A stretch of 12,221 nucleotides of DNA from CAZOIA01 sp964579675 (GTDB lineage: Bacteria; Planctomycetota; Phycisphaerae; UBA1845; PWPN01), in NCBI GenBank assembly GCA_964579675.1, contig CAZOIA010000164.1, positions 1 to 12,221 of the forward strand, written 5' to 3'. Numbering within the stretch: position 1 is the stretch's first letter; every line of letters begins with the position of its first letter. Position numbers and translations under genes: made by a program. Of the stretch, positions 1 to 7,626 are shown piece after piece. The notes beneath the pieces are model-generated. The model did no database searches, was not told the origin of the DNA, and saw nothing but the letters and a program-made list of their open reading frames with translations.

Positions 1-3000
1 TTGCAGCACGATGATCGCCGTCTTGTCGCGGAGTTGTTTCGCCGGTGGGAGACTCGGACCGGCCAGATCCACGTCGGCGTAGCCCTCTCTATCGTGGATC
101 TTGATGTGCAGACTCGCCAGGTCCGGGGGGACGCGGTCCCTTCGCCATCGGCCCTGTTCGTCGGTCACATCATAGCGCTCATGGATGTAGTAGGCTGCTT
201 CGTTCCCGTCGTCATCCTCCTCGATGAAGAGATGCATCCCGATGAAGCGGAGAGGTTCACCCTTCTCGTTCTTGACGACGCCCCCGATCGCTATCCCGGG
301 CTCCGTCTTCAGGGTCAGCTTTCCCGGCACGTGCCCCCGCGGCTTGTAGCGCACCGTCACGTAGCCGGCTTTCTCCGCGATGATGCGGAATCCCTTGCTC
401 AGGTCTGTCGGCACCGCCACTCGACATCGGCCCGCAGGATCGGTCCGGTCATGTCCTATATGAGGTCGCGGGATGATCCTCAGCCCCACGTCGCTCAGCG
501 GCTTGTTCGTCTTTCTGTCAACCACACGAATGTCCAGGAACCGGATCGTGTCACGCTCCGGGGTCGGGGGGGGCTCAAATGACGTCGCGGGATCGCCGGT
601 GGCCTTCGAGGCCGGTTGAGTAGCATTCGACTGGCTGGCGCCGCTGTTGCCGTTGACGGCGGATTGGCCGCTCACGCCGTTGTCTTCTTCGTACAGGACA
701 AGAACGTCGTTGGGTGCCAGGTAGGGATCAGGCGCGGCTCCCTGCAGGATGGCGTTCACGTCCCACCTGGTGACTTCGGACTTCGTCTGGTCAAGGCGTC
801 GTCTGATCTCGACGGACACGCGAGAGGATTGCGAGCGATCGAGCCCGCCGGCAGCCACGATGAGCTGGAGGAGTGTCAGGCGATCCGTAAGAATGTACAC
901 GCCGGTGCGCTGGGCCGCACCGGTGACATAGACGAACCCACTTCCCCCGGACGTTCGCTTGCCTGGTGCCTTGCCGCGGCGCTGATCGCTTTCGGTTTCT
1001 GGCGGTGTAATGCGGCCCTTCCAGAGTTTCGACGGGGATCGAGATTCCTTGGCCGTCTCCTCCCTGTCCCGGAGTTCATGCTTACCAACGACGCGCAGGA
1101 TATCGCCGGGGACGAGGGTCGGATTGGTTTCCTCGCCCTCAACGAGGGCTTCCACACTCACCGCGGCCACGACCCGTTGCCTGCCGTCTCCGTTTCTTCG
1201 CATGAGTTCGACGCGGGTATGCGCGTCGTTCTGGTGGTCGTGACCCGCGGCGATCAGGAGTTGGAGTATTGTCATCTCGTCTCCGCGGTCCGAACGACAG
1301 GTGTAGGCACCGGGTCGCGGAATCCTGCCGAGGACGTAAACGAGGGCGGCTGATTTCTGGCGGTTGGACACGGGCGCCGGCTGCGTGGCGCTGGCAACGC
1401 CTTTCGCACCGGCACGGGGGAGGAGGATCTCAATCTCGACCGGGTTGCTGATGGCCCGGAGCACCACCTCTCCCGCCCCCACGTGGAACCGGAAGAGAAC
1501 CCGGACCGTGTGCTTGCCATGCGTCAGTTGAATCCGTTCGCTCCCAGTCTGCCACCAATCTCCGAGCGAAATCTTGAGGCCGTACCCCTCGCCTGCCACG
1601 ATCTTCCGCAGCCCTATGGGCACATCAGCATCACTGTGGTACCACTGACCATCAAACTCAAGTCTGCAGCCGTGCTCGTCGACGGGCAAGAGCATTTCCT
1701 GTTGACGGCTATTCCGCACATCCACGTGAAAAGTCGGAACCTCACCAGACTGCCAAACAACCTTGTCGGCTCGCAGCCTGCACTGAACACCTTCGAGCGA
1801 TTCTCCCCAGGGTGTTTCGTCGACCTTCATCACAGGCGGTTCGGTAAGAGACTCGTTTGAATCCGACGGGATCACCTTCAGCTCGAGTACGCCGGAGGTC
1901 AGTTCACCGGACCATGTCACTTCCCGATCCACGGAGAACCGATATGTCTGGCTGATGCGGTACGTGCCGGGCTCAAGATGGATGTGCGGATCCGTAGATC
2001 GAGTCGCAGGACCCACATCAAGCCTCAAGTATATCGTTCCAACGAACACTGTCTCCCCGGGAGCCAACGACAGATGACGAGGCAGCACCGGCACATATGC
2101 GGGCGGTGGAGTCGTCACCAACAACAGCTTCGCCGTTGAATCCCGCACGGTCGGCGCCCATCCCAGGGTCCCAAAATGCAGCAACCGGACCTCTTTCTCA
2201 CTGAGGTTCCGCACATGAAGATTGAAATCTACCGTTTCCCCCACACGGTAGGACCGCTCGCCCATTCCCAAGCTCAGTCCTAACTGCACGCCCTCGACCG
2301 CCTCACCCCAGGCGGACTCCTCGGTGCTGCTCGCCGGCTGCGTGGTGGTTGGAATTCGCTTGAACTGCTCCAGGTGTCTGTCAGGTGGAATAGCCTTGGC
2401 TCCCAGAGCGGGACCAGTGGTCGGCGTCGTGCTCGGGGCTTGTGCTTCTCCAGCCGGCGGCAGGAACAGTAAGTCGTCCTCTTTGATAGGTCTTCGTATA
2501 GAGGGAGATGCGTCATCGGTGATCGGAGTCTCATCTGCAGCATCAGGAACAGGCAGAGGGTGGACCGTTACGCACAGGATGAAGCGGGTCGCATGTTTTC
2601 GGTCATGTGCGGCGGAAACGACTCCACCAATGAAGGTGGGTTTGCCGGCCTCGAACTCGGCCTTGGTTGAGGTTGTTCGCGTCGTGAAGATGGGAAGCGT
2701 GACAGGACTCGCGCCCGTGCTGATGGCGACACTTTGCTTAACCATCGCGGAATGACTCATCTCAATGTCGACGAAGGCCCTTGGCGGATCGGTATTGTCC
2801 AGCCAGCGGCCCTTGAGGGCCACAGTGATTCCGATGTTCTGATGCTCGATAATGGGCGTGGTCTCTCCCTTGTCATTCACAGTGATAGCGTTTACGACCG
2901 GTACGCTTTCACCGATCGTGAGTGTTACGGGTTGTTCCGGCCAATCGGTGAGTATCTCCGGCCTGGAAAGCAACTTGGGTTGGCCATAGCGGTTCAGCGC

Positions 3001-6000
3001 CTGCATGAACTTGTCGCCTGCGGCGGCGAGGTCTTCCTGCAGCTTCGGATCGGTGATCCTGGCTTCATCGCCGCTCAGTTCGATGATCTTTACTTGAATC
3101 CGCATATACGGCGTGGCAGCGGGTGAACGAGATGAATGTCCTTTTGGTTTGTCTGGCACATCCCATTCGTCGAGGAATTCCTCGATCTCTTCTTGTTTGG
3201 ATGGGTGATAGGTGACGATGACGGAGTTCGTCTTGTCATCCGCTTGCGCCGTGACTATGTCCCGCAGCCTGGCCGATCCGGAAGTCGCAAACCAGCCGGT
3301 GATTCTTGCTGAAATACGCTCTGCTTTCGCATGCCCCAAAGGATAAACCCGAACGACTCGTTCTTCCGCAGCCGGTTGCGAGGTGGCGGAAGTTGCACGG
3401 GTATCAAAGCGGCGTATCTCGCTGATCAGGCCGTCGGCGCTTTCCATGTCGATATCACGTATTACCCACCCCGTGTCGTCCCGTACCACCTGATAGACCA
3501 AACACTGTTTGCCCTTTGCACGGGAATCGGAGAACTCGAAGAAATCAGTGACAACCAGTGCACGATCGCCGCGAATGTTCACCGAACTGATGATGGCCGG
3601 CGTGGCGCCCAGCGCGATGCTCTCTTTCATCTCCTTGATAACACCGGCGGCGCGATTCTGATACCTGCGCTTGTCCAGAAGCTGCGCGGCCTTCTGCTCT
3701 TCGCCTTTTTCGGCTGCCTTTGCAAACTTCGAGATAAGTTGTCGAATGGCTGCTTCGTCTCCGGATGTGGCATCTGCCGTCCTGATTGCGGGGCTGCGCG
3801 CGGGTCGCGTGGTCGGCGGGCGCTGCGCGTACAGGGTCAGGCGAAAACGCGACGCGTCGGACAGCTCCTTCCACAGTCCGCACGAGAAGACCACCTCTTT
3901 CTCCGCCCAGAACAGCGAATGCATGACCGCCTTGAATGGATCGTCGACAGGCTCGACCTTGCCGACGATCGTTTGGCCTTCTTCTCTAAGGAGTTCCAGC
4001 TTGGCCGAGTACACGTAATCATGGAGAGTTGAGCAGCCGACCTCGAGGGTGCCCAGAAGCCGGCCGGACTCCCTGGTGAACGTGAGGCTTTTCGCCGCCA
4101 GGCCAATGGCTGGTTTCTCGTTGGCGCGCGGCAGCGGCGGCAGGCCCCGGGACGCATCGGCGTCGCCGGTGAAACGAACGCCCGGCACAACGATGTGCAC
4201 CTTCAACTGCAGCCGCCCGGACAGCACGAGCGGACCTTCGGTCTTCGCCTCGCCGATCACACTCGCCGACGATATTGCCGACGCTTCGGCAGGTTGGGAA
4301 GAGGGCTGATCGTCTTCGGCCGCTGCGGTCCGTTGCGTGGCGGGTGCACTCCCGGTAGCGCGTTCAGGTGACAGCGTCGTGAGCGTTACGGTGTTGGAAA
4401 CAAGGTGGCCGAGCTCCCAGACCGTGAGGAATCCATGCTTCTCGTTCTCGGCCCCAATCGCCAGCAGGTTGCCGACTGGCGAAAAGGCCACCCCGACCGT
4501 TCCCTTGAGATCGCGCGGCAGGTCGGTTTGGGGTAGGATCTTCACCGTCGGCTCTAAGGTCTCCGGATCCCAGAGGGTGACGCCTCGGCGGTCCACACCG
4601 GTGGCCAGCGTCTTGCCGTCGGCTGAGAAGCTCAGCGATGCCAGACCTAGCACGGGACGATCCACCAACAGGGCCCCGGTCCGGGCGTTCCAGACCAGCA
4701 GCTTGCAGAGGCCACCGCCGAGCCTGTCCAGCCCGCCGGCGTCGTTGGGGTCGGCCTCAATGACCGTTGCACTGGCCGCCATCAGCTTGCCGTCGGGCGA
4801 AAAGGCGACCGAGCAGGGAATGCCACCGCGGGCGATCCTAAGGACGCCCTTCACAGCGCCCGCCTGGAAATCCCAAAGGCGAACACTTCTGGTCCAGTGG
4901 GGTGGATGGCTGCCAATACTGGCCAGGGTCTTTCCGTCAGGCGCGAAGGCCACCGAGCGGACGAACGAATAATGTTCCCCCAAGTCCCGCTTCAACTCAC
5001 CCGTCTTTGCATCCCAGAGTTTCAGTTTTCCGTGCGTGGCGATTTCGCCACTGATGACCGACGAGCCGTCGGCCCTGATCAGATGCAAGCCGCTGGTGGC
5101 CAGCAACGTTCCGTCTGGGGAGAACGCGACGCAGTAAACTCTACCATGGGCATGAGGGACGTCACCAAGCAACTCGAGTTCCCTGGAAACGGTTGCCGGC
5201 GGTCTCTTGAGTTCCTTGAGTTCCTCGCTCAACCGCTTGTCTTCCAGCACCCGTTGCAGGTGGCCGGACTGAGCATCGTACAACCTGACCACCGGGTCGG
5301 CGGCGACGGCCAGGGTGTAGCCGTCGGGCGAAAAGGCAATCGCGGCCGTGTGGATGCGCCCCTGCCGTTCCTTGTACAAGAGCAGCTTTTTCTCTTCAGC
5401 CGTGAGCACATCGCGGCCCCAGAGCTGCTGGCCGGAACGGCCGTCGCGGAGCATCACGTTGCCCTTTTCGTCGACGGCCGCGACCGTCAGGCCGTCCGGA
5501 GAGAACGCCACCGCCAGCACGCCCGCGTCGGCACCGTGACTGGCGGAGAACAACTTGCGAGGCGCCAACTTCGGCTGGCCTGGAGCGATAGACTCGTCCG
5601 CCGGTTCTTCCTGGGCCTCCGCATCCAGCGCGTGTATTCGGATGCCGATGCCGGAGGCCAGTATCGTGGCTATGACGAGGACACCGGCCAACGCCCGACC
5701 GGCGGCAGTGGCCCGAGGAACCGGAACCTCCAGGAGCCGACGGATGCGGCCCACGAGCGATCCGTCCCGTGCTGCCACAGCCAGTCGCACGCTAGCGCCG
5801 CCAGATTCCGCTATCCTGGCCAGTGCTTGAGCATAGTCGGCGCGGTTCTCAATAGCGGACAAGGTCAGGTCGTCGCAGCAGTACTCCCGTTCGACTCTGA
5901 TCCGGTGTGAGATCCACCACACGGCTGGATGGTGGAACAGCAAGGTTTCAACCACCGTCTGCAGAAGGCTGACGAGGTAGTCGTACCGGCGAATATGGGA

Positions 6001-6774
6001 TAATTCATGGGCGATAATCGACTCAATCTGCTCGGAGGCAAGACCGGTGAGTGCGCTGACGGGCATGAGAATGATCGGCCGAAAGTGACCCAGAACTGCC
6101 GGGGTTTGAATCAGAACCGATTGGAGAATTCGAACCGGCCGGCTGACGCGCAGGCGCTCCGAGAGGTGTTTGACAAGAGCCGTGACCTCGCTGGTCACGG
6201 GACGGGTCCCGATCCTCCGTAGCCGGCACAATGCGATCCAACCTCCCAGGTGCCAGATCGACAGAGCAAAGACCCCCAGCAGCCAAAGCAGGACCAGCCA
6301 CGGCAGAAACGGCTCAGTGAACGTAAAGACGCGGTGGCTCAGCGGTTCGGCGGACGCAGGGCTTGTTGAGGAGAGGTCCGCCGTGCCCTGAGCCTCTGGC
6401 CGTGTTTTCTCCTCGACGGGCGCTGCGTAATCGACTGAAACGGCCGCGGGGGCCTTCACTCCTTTCAACCCGGCGAAGTCGTCAGTCATCGGCTCGACGA
6501 TCGCCGGCCCAGCCTCCAGAGATGAGACCGACTCCCAGGTGACGTCCGGATCTGACGGTTCGATCACGAAGAACGTCACTGCACCGACCACCAGGATGGT
6601 AAACAACGAAACGCCCCCTGCAGCGTAGCGGGCGTTTGGCCTCGTGCTCGGAATGAACAACAGCAGCAGCGCGAACACCGCAGCCACCACAGTGCCTTGC
6701 CATAAGGAATGGAGAAGCGTCCAACCGAGACGTTCGATGAGCTCGGCTGAAAGCAATTGATCGAGCCCGCTCAT
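1..6774 (-). CDS. Giant BlaR1-like M56 membrane protease with WD40, secretin-like, Ig-like, SLBB and carboxypeptidase-regulatory-like modules (3' end outside window)
   Basis: One frame stays open for 2258 codons and leaves the window at base 1. The ATG overlaps the blaI stop (ATGA) and follows AAGGAGA at 6 nt. Residues 14-303 are the M56 core: WTLLHSLWQG at 18-27, TM helices near 27-42, 51-71 and 158-182, TPAVLGHFRPIILMP at 224-238, HELSH at 256-260 (zinc-binding His256/His260, catalytic Glu257) and EREYCCDD at 295-302 (Glu297 probable third ligand). A fourth TM lies at 358-378. Then follow seven FSPDG-type blade motifs starting at 424, 481, 551, 610, 658, 716 and 764; an unrecognised segment (845-985); an NTF2-like segment (1005-1112); secretin N-domain (1139-1207) and secretin homology (1224-1408); two WGE..EGVQ modules (1489 and 1656); SLBB domains (1811-1900, 1945-2030); and carboxypeptidase-regulatory-like repeats from 2077. 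BlaR1 proteases sense a signal and lead to BlaI cleavage. No penicillin-binding domain is seen in the part visible, so the ligand is unknown. Confidence 0.93.
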   Translation of the reverse strand, partial: MSGLDQLLSAELIERLGWTLLHSLWQGTVVAAVFALLLLFIPSTRPNARYAAGGVSLFTILVVGAVTFFVIEPSDPDVTWESVSSLEAGPAIVEPMTDDFAGLKGVKAPAAVSVDYAAPVEEKTRPEAQGTADLSSTSPASAEPLSHRVFTFTEPFLPWLVLLWLLGVFALSIWHLGGWIALCRLRRIGTRPVTSEVTALVKHLSERLRVSRPVRILQSVLIQTPAVLGHFRPIILMPVSALTGLASEQIESIIAHELSHIRRYDYLVSLLQTVVETLLFHHPAVWWISHRIRVEREYCCDDLTLSAIENRADYAQALARIAESGGASVRLAVAARDGSLVGRIRRLLEVPVPRATAAGRALAGVLVIATILASGIGIRIHALDAEAQEEPADESIAPGQPKLAPRKLFSASHGADAGVLAVAFSPDGLTVAAVDEKGNVMLRDGRSGQQLWGRDVLTAEEKKLLLYKERQGRIHTAAIAFSPDGYTLAVAADPVVRLYDAQSGHLQRVLEDKRLSEELKELKRPPATVSRELELLGDVPHAHGRVYCVAFSPDGTLLATSGLHLIRADGSSVISGEIATHGKLKLWDAKTGELKRDLGEHYSFVRSVAFAPDGKTLASIGSHPPHWTRSVRLWDFQAGAVKGVLRIARGGIPCSVAFSPDGKLMAASATVIEADPNDAGGLDRLGGGLCKLLVWNARTGALLVDRPVLGLASLSFSADGKTLATGVDRRGVTLWDPETLEPTVKILPQTDLPRDLKGTVGVAFSPVGNLLAIGAENEKHGFLTVWELGHLVSNTVTLTTLSPERATGSAPATQRTAAAEDDQPSSQPAEASAISSASVIGEAKTEGPLVLSGRLQLKVHIVVPGVRFTGDADASRGLPPLPRANEKPAIGLAAKSLTFTRESGRLLGTLEVGCSTLHDYVYSAKLELLREEGQTIVGKVEPVDDPFKAVMHSLFWAEKEVVFSCGLWKELSDASRFRLTLYAQRPPTTRPARSPAIRTADATSGDEAAIRQLISKFAKAAEKGEEQKAAQLLDKRRYQNRAAGVIKEMKESIALGATPAIISSVNIRGDRALVVTDFFEFSDSRAKGKQCLVYQVVRDDTGWVIRDIDMESADGLISEIRRFDTRATSATSQPAAEERVVRVYPLGHAKAERISARITGWFATSGSARLRDIVTAQADDKTNSVIVTYHPSKQEEIEEFLDEWDVPDKPKGHSSRSPAATPYMRIQVKIIELSGDEARITDPKLQEDLAAAGDKFMQALNRYGQPKLLSRPEILTDWPEQPVTLTIGESVPVVNAITVNDKGETTPIIEHQNIGITVALKGRWLDNTDPPRAFVDIEMSHSAMVKQSVAISTGASPVTLPIFTTRTTSTKAEFEAGKPTFIGGVVSAAHDRKHATRFILCVTVHPLPVPDAADETPITDDASPSIRRPIKEDDLLFLPPAGEAQAPSTTPTTGPALGAKAIPPDRHLEQFKRIPTTTQPASSTEESAWGEAVEGVQLGLSLGMGERSYRVGETVDFNLHVRNLSEKEVRLLHFGTLGWAPTVRDSTAKLLLVTTPPPAYVPVLPRHLSLAPGETVFVGTIYLRLDVGPATRSTDPHIHLEPGTYRISQTYRFSVDREVTWSGELTSGVLELKVIPSDSNESLTEPPVMKVDETPWGESLEGVQCRLRADKVVWQSGEVPTFHVDVRNSRQQEMLLPVDEHGCRLEFDGQWYHSDADVPIGLRKIVAGEGYGLKISLGDWWQTGSERIQLTHGKHTVRVLFRFHVGAGEVVLRAISNPVEIEILLPRAGAKGVASATQPAPVSNRQKSAALVYVLGRIPRPGAYTCRSDRGDEMTILQLLIAAGHDHQNDAHTRVELMRRNGDGRQRVVAAVSVEALVEGEETNPTLVPGDILRVVGKHELRDREETAKESRSPSKLWKGRITPPETESDQRRGKAPGKRTSGGSGFVYVTGAAQRTGVYILTDRLTLLQLIVAAGGLDRSQSSRVSVEIRRRLDQTKSEVTRWDVNAILQGAAPDPYLAPNDVLVLYEEDNGVSGQSAVNGNSGASQSNATQPASKATGDPATSFEPPPTPERDTIRFLDIRVVDRKTNKPLSDVGLRIIPRPHIGHDRTDPAGRCRVAVPTDLSKGFRIIAEKAGYVTVRYKPRGHVPGKLTLKTEPGIAIGGVVKNEKGEPLRFIGMHLFIEEDDDGNEAAYYIHERYDVTDEQGRWRRDRVPPDLASLHIKIHDREGYADVDLAGPSLPPAKQLRDKTAIIVLQ

Positions 6775-7160
6775 CTCGAATCTCCTTCCAGCTTCCTGAG
6801 GAGCTTCCTGATTTGTGTGAGATCGTCAGCAGAGATGTGACGGGAGGTGATGGCCCGAAGGATGAGTTTGTCAGCCGCGCCGCCAAAGACCCGCTGGATG
6901 AGATCGTCCACGAATTGCATCTGGGCTTGTTCCTGAGAAATCGCGGGTCGGTAGACCTGCGGCCGCTGATCCTCGTCTTTGAGGAGCAAGCCCTTCTCGG
7001 TCATGACCTGCATCATCTTTAGCGTGGTGGAGTACCCCGTATCCCGGTCATCCTCGAGGGCGTTGTGGACCTCCCGCACCGTGCTGGGCCCGCGTTCCCA
7101 AAGGGCGGCGAGGATCTGCAATTCCACTTCCGTCAGGGTGGGCGAGGGTCTTCTGGGCAT
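6771..7160 (-). CDS. blaI: BlaI/MecI-family winged-helix transcriptional repressor
   Basis: This is a 129-aa protein, the usual length of the BlaI/MecI/CopY family. Residues 9-59 form the winged helix: LTEVELQILAALWERGPSTV opens it, and YSTTLKMMQVMTEKGLL (43-59) is the family's recognition-helix/wing signature. The C-terminal helices (about 80-129) correspond to the dimerisation and cleavage region. I chose the ATG at 7160, although the frame is open to 7235, because AGGAGGAGG (7165-7173) sits 4 nt upstream and the family signature begins a few residues in. The gene overlaps the M56 protease by ATGA, implying translational coupling. In the family, dimers sit on inverted repeats in the promoter and are removed by proteolysis triggered by the M56 partner. 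I see no Asn-Phe pair like the staphylococcal cleavage site, so the cleavage point cannot be placed. Confidence 0.93.
   Translation of the reverse strand: MPRRPSPTLTEVELQILAALWERGPSTVREVHNALEDDRDTGYSTTLKMMQVMTEKGLLLKDEDQRPQVYRPAISQEQAQMQFVDDLIQRVFGGAADKLILRAITSRHISADDLTQIRKLLRKLEGDSR
6781..6787 (-). promoter_or_regulatory. Ribosome binding site of the M56 protease gene
   Basis: The minus strand reads AAGGAGA, then TTCGAG, then ATG. It lies inside the last codons of blaI, so both coupled and independent initiation are possible. Confidence 0.75.
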
Positions 7161-7164
7161 CAGG

Positions 7165-7173
7165 CCTCCTCCT
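7165..7173 (-). promoter_or_regulatory. Ribosome binding site of blaI
   Basis: The minus strand reads AGGAGGAGG followed by CCTG and ATG. This very strong Shine-Dalgarno decides the start at 7160 over the longer reading frame. Confidence 0.8.
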
Positions 7174-7190
7174 ATCTGCCGACAATGACT

Positions 7191-7213
7191 CTCGTGAAAA
7201 CGACTTTCACGAG
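7191..7213. promoter_or_regulatory. Operator candidate 1 upstream of blaI (9-bp perfect inverted repeat)
   Basis: CTCGTGAAA (7191-7199) and TTTCACGAG (7205-7213) form a perfect inverted repeat with a 5-nt spacer. It lies between the presumed transcription start and the blaI start codon. It could act as a BlaI operator or as a leader hairpin. Its half-site TCGTGA recurs in the two repeats further upstream, which favours an operator. Confidence 0.6.
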
Positions 7214-7221
7214 CCCCCCAT

Positions 7222-7227
7222 ATTATG
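7222..7227 (-). promoter_or_regulatory. Candidate -10 element of the blaI promoter
   Basis: The minus strand reads CATAAT, one mismatch from TATAAT, in a local AT-rich island (about 7218-7275) within high-GC DNA. A convincing -35 is lacking, as expected for a promoter whose spacer is occupied by an operator. Transcription would start near 7214-7216. Confidence 0.4.
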
Positions 7228-7241
7228 ACGAACATATTCGT
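7228..7241. promoter_or_regulatory. Operator candidate 2 (ACGAA-N4-TTCGT)
   Basis: ACGAA CATA TTCGT is a perfect 5-bp inverted repeat directly upstream of the candidate -10 box. With flanking bases it reads TGACGAA-N4-TTCGTGA. A repressor here would cover the -10/-35 spacer, the classic BlaI/MecI position. Confidence 0.6.
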
Positions 7242-7257
7242 GATTTGTTACGCAAAA

Positions 7258-7271
7258 ACGAAAAAATTCGT
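7258..7271. promoter_or_regulatory. Operator candidate 3 (ACGAA-N4-TTCGT)
   Basis: ACGAA AAAA TTCGT has the same arms and spacer length as the repeat at 7228-7241 and lies exactly 30 bp from it, about three helical turns, so bound dimers would face the same side of the DNA. Confidence 0.55.
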
Positions 7272-7380
7272 GAGATTCCTTTGGCTATGAGCGGCAGGAA
7301 GCTAAACTACTGTGAATACAAGGCTTATGTTCGGATCCGCCAGTGGCCGATGCATCCAAGAATCAAGAGGCCGGGCCTGA

Positions 7381-7626
7381 CGACTGGCCCGCCGCCACCA
7401 GGTCAGCGCCAACACGCTGCGGCGGTGGAAGGACGAATTCCTGGCGGCCGGCCGAGATCGGCTCATGGGCCACGGCGACTCGGCCATGGCTCAGGCGGAA
7501 GTCAAACAGTTGCGGCGTGAGCTGGCCGAGCGGGAGATGATCATCGGTGAGCTGACGGTGGCGAACCGCTTCCTTCAAAAAAAAGTGGACGGGTCGCATG
7601 GTCGGACGGCGAACGGCAACAGTTGA
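7381..7626 (+). pseudogene. IS3 OrfA fragment (helix-turn-helix and leucine-zipper part)
   Basis: After a stop at 7378-7380 the frame reads RLARRHQVSANTLRRWKDEF, the end of an IS3 OrfA helix-turn-helix. It continues through a heptad-rich stretch (QLRRELAEREMIIGELTVAN) typical of the OrfA leucine zipper and ends at the TGA at 7624-7626. No start codon or N-terminal helix precedes the stop, so it is 5' truncated or frameshifted. The last codons cross the A8 run at 7577-7584, where -1 slippage would join it to the orfB fragment. Confidence 0.7.
7577..7584 (+). other. A8 slippery stretch of the IS3 remnant
   Basis: Eight adenines followed by G (reading A AAA AAG) lie exactly where the OrfA frame passes into the OrfB frame by a -1 shift. 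This is the classical programmed-frameshift site of IS3 elements. Confidence 0.6.

Noticed and set aside
1..6391. Numerous plus-strand open frames, the longest at 1-582, 616-1353, 3331-4032, 4337-4972 and 4897-5910
   Set aside because: None shows a recognisable motif, and all lie antisense to the continuous minus-strand frame whose domains are clear throughout. They are shadows caused by high GC and codon bias.
7161..7235. Longer blaI start at 7235
   Set aside because: The extra 25 residues do not resemble the family and would overlap the operator and promoter region; the very strong RBS fits the ATG at 7160.
7065..7520. A plus-strand open frame running through blaI antisense, the operators and the IS3 remnant
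   Set aside because: It crosses three unrelated elements in a frame different from each; coincidental.
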